This document shows, piece after piece, positions 41,655 through 50,332 of a DNA stretch of 64,000 bases (positions are counted from its first letter, which is position 1; each line of letters begins with the position of its first letter). Position numbers and translations under genes: made by a program. The notes under the pieces were generated by a model, which was not told the DNA's origin, made no database searches, and saw only the letters and a list, made by a program, of their open reading frames with translations. The DNA lies in contig NC_088911.1 of the NCBI RefSeq assembly GCF_963576675.1, positions 87,759,256 through 87,823,255 on the forward strand, written 5' to 3'. This stretch comes from Euphorbia lathyris. Its lineage: Eukaryota > Streptophyta > Magnoliopsida > Malpighiales > Euphorbiaceae.

Positions 41655-42549
41655 ACCAAAACCACCATCCTAAGAAAATAGAGATGCATGCTCATTGCTT
41701 GGGCAACCTTACTTTCGCCAATGGCAGAAGGATCTTGTGATACTCATATATCTTCGATCGATGGATCAACTGACATGCGAGCAAGCCATCCAAATTTATT
41801 ATCTTGCAATACAAAGGTGCCCTGTAAGAAAAACATAAGCGAGATTATGATCTCCATAATTATTTTTAGATCCAATTAAGAATTGAATGGCAAACTTACC
41901 TGATGATTCGTCTTCAAGTTGTCTATCTGCTTCTTGAAAAGCTCAGACCAAAAGTCTTTACATATGAACTTTATTGCCTCTAAATGGTCACTAAACCTTG
42001 GTCGCTCCATAGTATACCTGAGAAAGTAAATCTCTGTTAATCCATTCCTCAAACCTAAATTTTTTATTCTTTTCTAGACTTTCACAATAACCAAACAACA
42101 CCTCAAAATTAGAATTTAGATTTAAAGATCCAATCTAAAGAAAATAGAATAAATATTACTAAAAACTGAACGGGACTATGAAATCAACAAGATCGGAAAA
42201 ATTAGGGAATTAAAGGATTTGAAAGATGTTTAAGATTGGCCGACCTGATAGCCAATAGCTTCGATACGACGGCCGGCGAGCTCAGGCTTGTTGGCGTCGA
42301 GGCGATTGCAGTATGAAGAAACCATCTCGATGAGTAAGCCATCAATGCAGCTCTCTGAGGCCACGTCTAGCTATCAAACAAACATCACCATCCTCAATAA
42401 CGAAACAAAAACAAAAACCAATACCAATAGATTAAAAGAAACGCAGTCAGATCACTGATACAGGAAAACAAAAACAAACAATTGAATCCCAAACATAACA
42501 AAAACGAATTCCAGCAAATCAAACCCCATACCTGATTCAAAAACACCAT
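41655..42549 (-). pseudogene. TRS33: Captured fragment of a TRAPPC6/Trs33-like gene with introns
   Basis: TRAPPC6 (Trs33) is a Bet3-fold subunit of TRAPP vesicle-tethering complexes. Minus-strand exons: about 42549-42532 (possible ATG exon, 6 codons); 42370-42245, reading SCIDGLLIEMVSSYCNRLDA and KPELAGRRIEAIGYQ; 42017-41900, reading YTMERPRFSDHLEAIKFICK and DFWSELFKKQIDNLKTNH; and 41821 to about 41655, reading GTFVLQDNKFGWLARMSVDP. Exon borders mostly carry GT or AG. A TGA at 41744-41746 interrupts the last exon, and the C-terminal end is missing after LYF. A few residues appear absent between the second and third pieces, so the copy is not functional. Assignment is from recall of the family. 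Confidence 0.8.
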
Positions 42550-42855
42550 AAGAAAGACAAGTCAACCGAGCGTGGCCAGATTTAAGGAGGAAAAGGAATG
42601 GCGCAAAGAGAAAAAGAACTCTTTGACGAAGGAAACCCAATTGAGATATGGCGAAGAGAAAGATTTGGTTTCATAGAAGATAAGTATGAAACGGGTTAGC
42701 GGAGATTAAAATGAATTAAAGAAACAGAGGTGTGGTGGAAGAGGAACAAACACCAACGAAGACAAAGCGTAAATGGGTCTAGGGTTATCCCTTTCTAGCG
42801 CCGTCAACGATTCCTGTTGACAAGAAGAAGACTCGACTGATGGGGAAAATGTAAT
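42550..42855 (-). other. CACTA sequence upstream of the captured TRAPPC6 exons
   Basis: May include the 5' untranslated part of the captured gene (the minus strand reads toward the ATG at 42549). No feature is recognised. Confidence 0.35.
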
Positions 42856-43210
42856 GTTTCATTTGCATCGGCCTAGAAAAAGGCCGATGCAAATGATTAC
42901 AGTATTGGCCGACGTAGATATGTAAGCGGTCTTTTGCATCGGTTCTTAATAAGGGGCCGATGCAAATAACATAAGCATTTGCATCGGCCACTTAAAGGCG
43001 ACTGATGCAAACACATGAATGGGCTTTTGCATCGGTCTTTAGCAATGGCCGATGCAAATACCAAACGTATTTGCATCGGTCCCTACTAAGGGGCCGATGC
43101 AAATACTGTATCTAATGACAATTGCATCGGCCCTTAGTAAAGGGCCGATGCAAATGTGTTATTTGCATCGCGTGTCAAAAGGGGCCGATGCAAATACAGC
43201 GATGCAAATG
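42856..43210. repeat. CACTA right subterminal repeat array
   Basis: About 14 half-sites of the same TTTGCATCGGCC / GGCCGATGCAAA motif as on the left side, again in inverted pairs, ending about 15 bases before the terminal repeat. Confidence 0.9.
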
Positions 43211-43228
43211 AACGTTTTTCCACTAGTG

Positions 43229-43579
43229 CCTTGACAAATGATCTGCTGCAACATTCTCCGTTCCCTTTTTATCCTTAATTTCCAGATCAAACTCCTGGAG
43301 TAATAACAACCATCGGATCAACCTTGGCTTAGCATCTTTCTTCGCGAACAAGTATCGCAACGCTACGTGGTCTGTGTGAACAATCACCCTGGATAACACC
43401 AGGTAGGGTCTAAATTTGTCGCAAGCATACACAACCGCAAGAAGTTCCTTCTCGGTAGTTGTGTAGTTCTGCTGGGCCTCGTTTAATGTCTTGCTTGCAT
43501 AGTAGATGGGCCGAAACTTCTTTTCAATCCTCTGTCCAAGAACAGCTCCCACACAATTATCGTTTGCGTCGCACATCAT
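43229..43579 (-). CDS. Athila RNase H
   Basis: RNase H degrades the RNA strand of the RNA-DNA hybrid. It opens [17 protein letters not shown] with the first catalytic Asp (MCDA), then [19 protein letters not shown] (Glu), then [12 protein letters not shown] (Asp), and reaches the C-terminal AADHLSR at the CACTA junction. It is in frame with the RT piece upstream, separated only by a TAG at 43595-43597. The CACTA TSD CCT begins at 43229, and after the transposon the same frame continues at 36400. Confidence 0.9.
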
Positions 43580-43594
43580 TTCAAACGGTTTCTC

Positions 43595-45283
43595 CTAGTC
43601 AGGTCCAGCTAGTATTGGTGAATTGATCAGTTTGCTCTTCAAGAGTTCAAATGCCTGTACACAGCTTGTGGTGAATACAAATTCAACTTCCTTATGAAGT
43701 AGGGCAGACAAGGGTAGTGCAATCTTTGAAAAATCTTTGATAAACCGGCGATAGAACCCTGCATGCCCCAGAAAACTTCGCACATCCTTTACATTGGTGG
43801 CCACAGCCAGCTTTTCTATCACCTCTACTTTAGCTTTGTCCACTTCCATCCCTTTTTCTGAAATTTTATGCCCAAGGACAATTCCTCCTGTGACCATGAA
43901 GTGGCATTTCTCCCAATTTAAGACCAAGTTAGTTTCCTTGCATCGCATGAGCACCGCTTCAAGGTTGTTCAAACAGCTGTCAAAGCAGTTCCCATAAACC
44001 GAGAAGTCGTCCATGAATATTTCTACTGTTCGCTCCACCATGTCATGAAAAATGGACACCATGCATCGCTGAAAAGTGGCAGGAGCATTGCACAGGCCGA
44101 ACGGCATTCTTCTGTAAGCATAAGTCCCATATGGACACGTGAACGTTGTTTTCTCCTGGTCCTCACAATGAATTGCGATTTGGTTGTATCCTGAATATCC
44201 GTCAAGAAAACAGTAGAATGCATAGCCCGCTAAACGCTCTAGCATCTGATCAATGGAGGGCAGCGGAAAATGATCCTTCCTTGTCGCCTCATTGAGCTTC
44301 CTGTAATCAACACAAACTCTCCATCCTGTGATTGTTCTTGTGGGCACTAACTCATCTTTCTCATTGAGGACTACTGTCATTCCTCCCTTCTTTGGCACAA
44401 CATGAACAGGGCTTGTCCAAACACTATCGGATATTGGGTAGATAATTCCAGCATCGAGAAGCTTGATTACTTCTTTACGTACAACCTCCTTCATGTGGGG
44501 ATTTAATCTGCATTGCGGCTGGACTGTTGGTTTATGCTCCTTCTCCATCAAGATTCTGTGAACACAGACTGCCGGGCTAATTCCTTTTATGTCATCAATT
44601 TTCCACGCGATTGCAGCCTTGTTTCTTCGCAAAACCGCCAAGAGTTGCGCCTTTTGATCTGGAGTCAACTTTGAAGATATGATGACCGGACGTCCGCTGG
44701 GTGGTTCAAGGAATGCGTACTCGAGATGATCAGGCAGTGGCTTCAATTCTGGTTTAGACACAGGCACAGTTGGTACCTCTGGTGGTTCTTGATGGGTTGG
44801 AACAGTAGGGTCGAACGGAGGTGCCGGAAGGTTGGACTCAATGGAACACCCTGTCCCTGCGCATATGTTCACCTCTTCTCCCAATAAAGTTTCTAATGTG
44901 TCCTGTTCCTGCAAAGTAGAAAGACTTTGAAAATCATCTAAGAAACAGCATGTGTCATCATTATTATTCGCACGCCTCATAGCCTCGTTCATCTTAAAGA
45001 TAACTTCTTCCCCATTAATTCTTAAAAATAAGCACCCCTCACCCACGTCTATCAATGCCTTCCCTGTTGCTAAGAATGGTCTTCCTAGGATGATAGGAAC
45101 ATGCAAGTCTTCATCTATGTCCATTATAATAAAATCAACGGGCAAAATGAATTTTCCTACTTTTACTAGCACGTCTTCCACTATCCCCCTAGGGTAGCAT
45201 ACGGAACGATCAGCTAACTGAATAGACATGCGAGTAGGCTGGGGTTCTCCTAGTCCAAGTTTTGCATACACAGAATATGGCAT
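43595..45283 (-). CDS. Athila protease end and reverse transcriptase
   Basis: The aspartic protease core (ALCDLGASINLMP, with D-L-G in the active-site position typical for Athila) lies just upstream of the first Met, at about 45290-45330. The open frame then covers the protease C-terminal part (IILGRPFLATGKALIDVGEG near residue 62) and a Pro-rich linker. RT from about residue 260 has KKGGMTVVLNEKDEL, ITGWRVCVDYRKLNEATRKD, FCFLDGYSGYNQI-type and MPFGLCNAPATFQRCM blocks. The catalytic motif is FMDDFSVYG near residue 425. RNase H begins after the TAG at 43595. Confidence 0.92.
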   Translation of the reverse strand: MPYSVYAKLGLGEPQPTRMSIQLADRSVCYPRGIVEDVLVKVGKFILPVDFIIMDIDEDLHVPIILGRPFLATGKALIDVGEGCLFLRINGEEVIFKMNEAMRRANNNDDTCCFLDDFQSLSTLQEQDTLETLLGEEVNICAGTGCSIESNLPAPPFDPTVPTHQEPPEVPTVPVSKPELKPLPDHLEYAFLEPPSGRPVIISSKLTPDQKAQLLAVLRRNKAAIAWKIDDIKGISPAVCVHRILMEKEHKPTVQPQCRLNPHMKEVVRKEVIKLLDAGIIYPISDSVWTSPVHVVPKKGGMTVVLNEKDELVPTRTITGWRVCVDYRKLNEATRKDHFPLPSIDQMLERLAGYAFYCFLDGYSGYNQIAIHCEDQEKTTFTCPYGTYAYRRMPFGLCNAPATFQRCMVSIFHDMVERTVEIFMDDFSVYGNCFDSCLNNLEAVLMRCKETNLVLNWEKCHFMVTGGIVLGHKISEKGMEVDKAKVEVIEKLAVATNVKDVRSFLGHAGFYRRFIKDFSKIALPLSALLHKEVEFVFTTSCVQAFELLKSKLINSPILAGPD

Positions 45284-45505
45284 GAGATTTATGCTAGCCC
45301 CTAAATCACATAGTGCATTTTCAATATTCAGTTTTCCAATAGAACAAGGTATCGAAAAACTCCCTGGATCTTTTAGCTTCTTGGGCAGCTACTGCTTGTT
45401 TTGGAGTATTGACGAACAATCTCTGTTGAGTTGTATCATGGAAATGTTTTCCAGCTTCTTCTTGTTCGATAAGATGTCCTTGAGGAATTTGGCGTATGTC
45501 GGCAT

Positions 45506-46009
45506 CTATGCCAGTGCTTCCACGAAAGGAATGTTTATATGTAACTTCCTTAAGGTATCCAGCACCTTCGAATTCTGCTCTTCCAACTTCTTGTTGATTA
45601 GACGCGTTGGATATGGCATAGGTGGAACATACGGTGGTGGTGGTTTATACGTTCTTTCCTCCTCCTCTTGATCTGGCTTACTTGTTTGGTCTGCCTTCCT
45701 TGTTTCTTCATTTCTAGGAATAGCTTGTTCCTGTTCTCCTTCAGCTTCTTTGGACGTTCCTGCACACTCAGCGTTCTTATCAGATAAAACCACAAGTTGA
45801 GTTTCCTTACCAGACCTTAGTGTGATTGCCATAACGTCGCCTTTAGGATTTGGCTCTGTATTACTTGGCATTATCCCCTTTCCTTTTGATGTGGATGCAG
45901 CTATCTGGTGAACTTGTGTTTCCAAACTCTTGATTGATGCTTGCGTTTGTTTCATGAAATGCATCATCATTGTTTTCATATCTGGTTCGACATCTTCCTT
46001 TTGTGGCAC
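45506..46009 (-). CDS. Athila gag-pol junction: C-terminal Gag linker
   Basis: In-frame with the flanking pieces. It shows a helical stretch (MHFMKQTQASIKSLETQVHQ near residue 15), the ITLRSGKE motif near 62 that Athila Gag proteins share, a charged linker, and YKPPPPYVPPMPYPTRL near 120, just before the protease. Ends at a TAG at 45506; another TAG lies about 115 bases further downstream (near 45390). Upstream, between 46234 and 46010, the same frame is a Gln/Asn/Tyr-rich stretch. Confidence 0.78.
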   Translation of the reverse strand: MPQKEDVEPDMKTMMMHFMKQTQASIKSLETQVHQIAASTSKGKGIMPSNTEPNPKGDVMAITLRSGKETQLVVLSDKNAECAGTSKEAEGEQEQAIPRNEETRKADQTSKPDQEEEERTYKPPPPYVPPMPYPTRLINKKLEEQNSKVLDTLRKLHINIPFVEALA

Positions 46010-46234
46010 ATGTTGTTTATAGTGCTGCTGAGGTTGTCTTTGGTAATGTCCTCCTTGTTGTTGTTGATACCTAGGCTGATCCTGATACTGTGGTGGTCCC
46101 AGCTGGTCTGGTTGGACTGTCCATCCAAAATTTGGATGGTTCCTGGTTTCAGAGTTGTACGTGTTAGAATAACGGTTAGGCTGGTTCCTCTGATTGTACC
46201 CTGCGTAGTCGCATTCAGCCCGTGTGCCTTTTCC

Positions 46235-46690
46235 TTACTTAACTTCGGGACAGTTGATATTGAAATGAGCTCCTCCGTAAAAACCACAACTGTCATTAAA
46301 TGGCGATTCATTGAATGGCGGTTCATTGTGAATGGACGAGACATTTATCTTTCCCAGCCGTCGAGTAAGCTGTTCTACTTGGCTTGTCAATTTCGAAACG
46401 ACATCCTCATTTCCTGTCCTTTTCCCTTCACTTCTGGACGAGTGCCAGTTGTAACTCGTGCTTACCACTTTCTCTATTAGGTCATATAAAGCTTGTGGCT
46501 CTAGATCTTCTGGGTTACCATTCGCGATAGATTCAATCTGGATTTTGTAAACGTTGGTTGCGCCATTGTAAAAATTCTGCATTTGCATCCACATAGGGAT
46601 ACCATGATTTGGCACCCTTCTGAGCAGCTCCTTGTACCTTTCCCATGCTTCAGCCAGCGACTCATCTTCATCCTGTATGAAGCGTGACAC
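46235..46690 (-). CDS. Athila Gag, middle part
   Basis: Continues the Gag capsid region: FIQDEDESLAEAWERYKELL near residue 4, and VPNHGIPMWMQMQNFYNG near 26. Coiled-coil-like VSKLTSQVEQLTRRLGKI lies near 100. The last 30 residues have a weak Cys/His pair (CGFYGGAHFNINC) in the place of a zinc knuckle. A TAA at 46712-46714 precedes it and another TAA ends it at 46235; both are in-frame nonsense changes. Confidence 0.85.
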   Translation of the reverse strand: MSRFIQDEDESLAEAWERYKELLRRVPNHGIPMWMQMQNFYNGATNVYKIQIESIANGNPEDLEPQALYDLIEKVVSTSYNWHSSRSEGKRTGNEDVVSKLTSQVEQLTRRLGKINVSSIHNEPPFNESPFNDSCGFYGGAHFNINCPEVK

Positions 46691-46711
46691 TTCATTTCGT
46701 ACCTTGATGGC

Positions 46712-47269
46712 TTATCGAGGCGGAAAATACTTCATCAGAAAAGCTCTTGCCATCTCTTCCCAACTCGTGATCGTTCCTCGCTGCAAATTTTGCAGCCAGG
46801 TTTTCGCTTTATCCCTCGGGGAAAAAGGAAACAGCTTCAATCTGATCACGTCGTCAGAGACACCCCTGTTCGACCTGAATGTGTTGCACAATGTGATGAA
46901 TTCTTGAAGATGCCCATTTGGATCTTCCGATTGAAACCCATTAAATTGCACTGAGGCCTGTATCATCTGTATCATGGACCCTTTTACTTCGAACATGTTG
47001 TTTCCCTCATTGGGCAACACGATACACGATGAGTGTCCCTTGGTAGTTGGCCTAGAGTAGTCTCTGATTCTCATAACAGGAGGGTTATTGTTTTCTCCTT
47101 CTTCTTCTTGGTTTGGTGGAACTGGCTGTTCTGGGCCTTCCCTTCCAGCCATTCTTCTTTCTCTTTGCCTTTCTCTCTGTTTAGCACGTCGAGCTCCCGC
47201 TCTGTTTCGTCTACACGTTCTCTCTAATTCGAGATCGATAGGAAAAACAGGAGGTGCAGCTCTACGCAT
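46712..47269 (-). CDS. Athila Gag, N-terminal part
   Basis: Starts at the ATG at 47267-47269 with MRRAAPPVFPIDLELERTCR. The frame is open upstream to 47386, but that stretch is the primer-binding leader, so I chose this ATG. It has a very basic segment (residues 18-45, RNRAGARRAKQRERQRERR) and then the Retrotrans_gag core: MIQASVQFNGFQSEDPNGHL near 108, FPFSPRDKAKTWLQNLQRG near 153. It ends at a TAA at 46712 right after AFLMKYFPPR. Confidence 0.88.
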   Translation of the reverse strand: MRRAAPPVFPIDLELERTCRRNRAGARRAKQRERQRERRMAGREGPEQPVPPNQEEEGENNNPPVMRIRDYSRPTTKGHSSCIVLPNEGNNMFEVKGSMIQMIQASVQFNGFQSEDPNGHLQEFITLCNTFRSNRGVSDDVIRLKLFPFSPRDKAKTWLQNLQRGTITSWEEMARAFLMKYFPPR

Positions 47270-47367
47270 AAACGGGTAATTAACTTCTTTGTTCCTGCAC
47301 GCCTTAACACACAGATTAAAAACACCCTGTTTTACAAAAATTTCAGCTATAAATTTGTTGCTCTCAA

Positions 47368-47385
47368 TCCCCGGCAACGGCGCCA
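47368..47385 (-). other. Athila primer-binding site (tRNA-Asp)
   Basis: On the minus strand TGGCGCCGTTGCCGGGGA lies six bases inside the 5' LTR. It is complementary to the 3' end of plant tRNA-Asp(GTC), the primer typical for Athila. Confidence 0.88.
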
Positions 47386-47391
47386 AAAACT

Positions 47392-48661
47392 TGTTGTCCT
47401 CAGATTAGACTCTAGCAAGTGCACTAGATACAAGTAATAAAGTGATAAGTGAGTATCGTCTCCACAGGGATTGTGATTCAAATCAATATTAGAAATCGTT
47501 GCTAAACAGTGTGTGTCACAACAGTGTCTTTTTTTATCGTTGATTGTTTGATGTTGGTTACTTAACAATTCAGGCAGACTGATGAAACAAGAAAATGAAA
47601 TAAATTTGCAAAGATTTTAGAGAATAGAACAGGTTCGACATAGCCGAACACGGTGTGCTACGTCTTACAACATTCCATGAATACAAGACCATGCCAATGA
47701 AGCCAAAGTTTCAGTTTGAAGTGAGTTTGAGTCAACTTTCGTGTGTTCTCAAACTCCTAAGATTTACTAACACCTTTAGCGTCCTAAAGGTACGTTCTTT
47801 CTAGCATTAAGAACAAAACTGCATTTCTAGATGAGAAAACCCTTGACACAACCTTCTTACTTGTCAGCTTCGAAGTTGGGAGATCAATAGAGATATCGGT
47901 GAAGATGAAAGCAGTGTCCTATCATTCATCTAACACATACATACATTCTTAAGCAAGAAAGTTAAACCCTCATTGACCACAACATTGGCAAAATACGAAA
48001 TATTCATAAAAACATTGTAACACTTACATCACCGGGTCGGCCAGGCCGTGCCCGTTCAAAAGGACTACTCACTCATATCGAGCAGTTAGCAGACGATGGT
48101 TCTTGATACAGCTTGAGACTCCATGGGAGCTCTCTTCTTTCTTCTATTCTATGTTACTAAAAAAATACTAAAAATCCGAAGTACTAAACTTTTCTCTGCT
48201 TCACCTATTTAAAGGGAAAGACATAGGCCAAAATAGGTACAACTTTCGTACCCTTTCTACAAAATAAGTCAACTACCAACTACAATTAAAATAAACTAAA
48301 ATGATTAAATTTCGATTAACCCTTGAACACTCAAGGGGGTGATACTTCAAGTCATCTTGCTTCTTTAGGCAATCGAATCGCCACACACTTTCACCTGCCG
48401 CTCTGCCGCTTTCCCTGCTACTACCACCATGATCTGTCGTTGTCCGTCATTGGAAAATCCGGCGTTTGACCGCTGGATACAAGTAAAGCTCCACTCCTCT
48501 TGGCTTTAGCAAAACAAGCTGTTTCCAGCGAGTTTAGCATTTCTCTTTGCTTATCTGTACAAGGACAGTAATTAGCCCTTATTTCTTACCAAATGACATA
48601 ATAAAACACCCAAATTCCCTTATAAATACTATGTTAAATTTAGTCAATTCCATGCCTAACA
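47392..48661 (-). repeat. Athila element right LTR (5' LTR)
   Basis: 1270 bases, TGTTGTCCTC to TGCCTAACA, paired with 30171-31439. Its promoter would read on the minus strand into gag. No gene inside. Confidence 0.93.
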
Positions 48662-48666
48662 GTTGC

Positions 48667-49300
48667 TGAGAACCTTTATGCTGACTTCGGTCTTACCTCT
48701 TCTCCTGAGTCCCTAGAACCTTTTATTGGTGTCCCTTCTCCTCAAACCAAAACTCATAAGGGAAGCATGGAAAAGCGGTTCAAGCGGAAGGCACAGAAGC
48801 CTAACCTCATAGACATCTTAGATGATTCTCCGCTGCAGGGCCCTATCACTGACCTGACGGGGCTTCAATTGAACTTCTTCACCAACATCACTGAACCCAC
48901 TCCAAGTCAAGTGAAGGAAAATCAAGCCTCTGTTCCTCAGACTCAGGAACATACCGACTCCCAAATCCAAAAAGGGAAACCTTCTACCGACACCGCTGCT
49001 CCACCTTCTACTGAGCAAGTGCTCGAAGTTCCAGCTGCTCAACCCAACGAGCTAGCAAAGGAAAATACCCCTGCTCAAGACAACCCTGAACTGATTCCAC
49101 CAACTATTCCAACTCAGCTTCAGGTTGACACTGAGCAGGTTAACACTACTGCTGCACAAACCACTCCAAATCCAACCGAGCAGTTAATAAGCCAGTCAGC
49201 TCCTGTTGCTGGCCTCAATAATGAGAATGCCGCTACTGACCAAGCTGGCACTTCTACTTCTAGACAACGCCTAAATTCTCCAACACCCACTGTTAACTAG
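48667..49300 (+). CDS. E2 third ORF: Gln/Pro/Thr-rich part
   Basis: Third-ORF frame resumed after the Athila insertion; open from the junction, first Met at 48767. Residues 1-15 are basic (EKRFKRKAQKPN). The remainder is low-complexity and rich in Gln, Pro, Thr and Glu, with repeated TEQ/AQ stretches. No domain is recognised. It ends at TAG 49298, after which the same frame runs on to 49804 without a shift. E3 has a comparably variable stretch between 54702 and 55300. Confidence 0.6.
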
Positions 49301-49399
49301 AAAACGGCCCCTGAGACTTCGCAGAACAACACAGAAGATGATTCCTATAATTTTCTAAACGTCTCTGAGTCAGGACGTCGAATCATCTACTCAGCTTAT

Positions 49400-49804
49400 A
49401 TGCTTCTGCAAGAAATTGATCTGTCTCAAGCCGCTGCTACTGGGTCCACTCCTGCTGAGCCAACTCAAGTTTCATCCATCACGCAACTTATGACCGAACT
49501 TAAAGGTCTCAAGGAGCTGATGAACTTTATGACCTCCCTGGTGTCTCAGCAGCCCAAGCAAGCATTTATGGTCAAGCTGGCGGAGCTTCAGCTTATGATG
49601 TTAATCACATGGACTCCATTGAAGGCAAAAATTAATGCCCTATCTACCGTGAACTCATCAACCGCCACTTCTGCTGAAGTGACTCAGCACTTCACGCAAA
49701 TGCAAACCGAGCTTACTCAGGCTCGAGAACTTATCTCATCCACTTCTCAATGCTCCATCGAACAAATTGGTGAGGCTATACGTCTACTCAACCTGAGCAA
49801 ATAA
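49400..49804 (+). CDS. E2 third ORF: helical C-terminal region, first part
   Basis: In frame with the previous piece; the TAG at 49298-49300 is the only break. It contains SSITQLMTELKGLKELMNFM near residue 25 and QMQTELTQARELISSTSQCS near 95, a long amphipathic helical region shared with E3 at 53990-54420. A TAA at 49802 ends it; the next piece starts four bases later in the same frame. Confidence 0.65.
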   Translation: MLLQEIDLSQAAATGSTPAEPTQVSSITQLMTELKGLKELMNFMTSLVSQQPKQAFMVKLAELQLMMLITWTPLKAKINALSTVNSSTATSAEVTQHFTQMQTELTQARELISSTSQCSIEQIGEAIRLLNLSK

Positions 49805-49807
49805 GAA

Positions 49808-50332
49808 ATGGAAACTGACCAAGTCAAGACCAACGACATCATGTACTGCACACGATCAACTCTTGAGCACGTTCGCCACATAAACGCTCAGCATCATATC
49901 TACGATGCTTCCATGCTCAGGATGTATCATCAATCATACGCAAGGATGACAGACTCAATCACCTGGATGGGGAAGTCACTGGAGTTCATACTCAGTTTCA
50001 TTAGTGCACATATGAACATTCCTTCATCCAGCATGGCTGGTGGTCTCGAGGTATTTAAAGTTCTTCAAGCCAGTACGAGTCAAATGCAGCAGTATTCATC
50101 CATACTGACTCGTGCTGTTCAACATGGTCAGTTCTATACTTCTGCCCCTCAGCCTGGTGATGCTGGCAAAACGGGGGAGAAAGATAAGCATCCAACAGAA
50201 GGAACTCAACAGCAAACTCACTCAGGCTCAACTTCTGCTGTCCCGGGCAAACAAACTCAGCAACAAGGAACTGCCAGGCCGAGCCAAACCAAACCCAAAG
50301 CTAACCAAGTTCAAGTCAACATCAAGAAATAG
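49808..50332 (+). CDS. E2 third ORF: C-terminal end
   Basis: Closes the third ORF. Its first 80 residues (LEHVRHINAQHHIYDASMLR; MTDSITWMGKSLEFILSFIS) match E3 53608-54084 (LLKTFHQ, ALTWVGKSQAFIVSMISA). The rest is a Gln/Thr/Lys-rich tail. A moderately hydrophobic helix near residues 55-75 is too short and polar to call a membrane segment. The natural stop at 50330-50332 is followed by about 550 bases of untranslated sequence. Confidence 0.65.
   Translation: METDQVKTNDIMYCTRSTLEHVRHINAQHHIYDASMLRMYHQSYARMTDSITWMGKSLEFILSFISAHMNIPSSSMAGGLEVFKVLQASTSQMQQYSSILTRAVQHGQFYTSAPQPGDAGKTGEKDKHPTEGTQQQTHSGSTSAVPGKQTQQQGTARPSQTKPKANQVQVNIKK

Larger units (their letters stand above)
36404..43228. mobile_element. 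Non-autonomous CACTA transposon with captured host-gene fragments
   Basis: Termini are CACTAGTGGAAAAA and the inverse TTTTTCCACTAGTG, with a 3-base TSD. Both ends hold dense arrays of a TTTGCATCGGCC motif in both orientations, as CACTA transposase-binding subterminal repeats do. I see no transposase. Inside are, in order, a chromovirus integrase scrap, MOR1 exons, a solo LTR and TRAPPC6 exons. Without the solo LTR the element is about 4.75 kb. Confidence 0.9.
30171..48661 (-). mobile_element. Complete Athila-lineage Ty3/gypsy element
   Basis: LTRs of about 1270 bases at 30171-31439 and 47392-48661, TSD GTTGC, a tRNA-Asp primer site and a polypurine tract. On the minus strand the order is gag, protease, RT, RNase H, integrase, extra ORF. 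The pol motifs (CDLGAS protease, FMDD reverse transcriptase) and the extra ORF downstream of pol identify the Athila lineage. A CACTA transposon splits pol at 36404-43228. Without it the element is about 11.7 kb. The gag-pol frame carries eight nonsense codons and no frameshift that I can find. LTR differences are few, roughly 1-2 percent by eye. Confidence 0.92.

Noticed and set aside
41655..42549. A resident, functional TRAPPC6 gene
   Set aside because: It lies inside CACTA termini, lacks its C-terminus and some residues, and has an in-frame TGA; better explained as a captured fragment.
45941..46480. 179-residue + strand ORF opposite Athila gag
   Set aside because: Shadow of the Gag frame; hydrophobic composition is the complement of Gln/Asn/Arg codons.
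47368..47385. tRNA-Asp gene fragment
   Set aside because: Only the 3' 18 bases complementary to the tRNA are present, placed right beside the LTR; this is a primer-binding site, not a tRNA gene.
50040..50300. Transmembrane segment in the third ORF of E2 (envelope protein)
   Set aside because: The only hydrophobic helix is short and contains polar residues; E3 lacks a convincing one at the same place.
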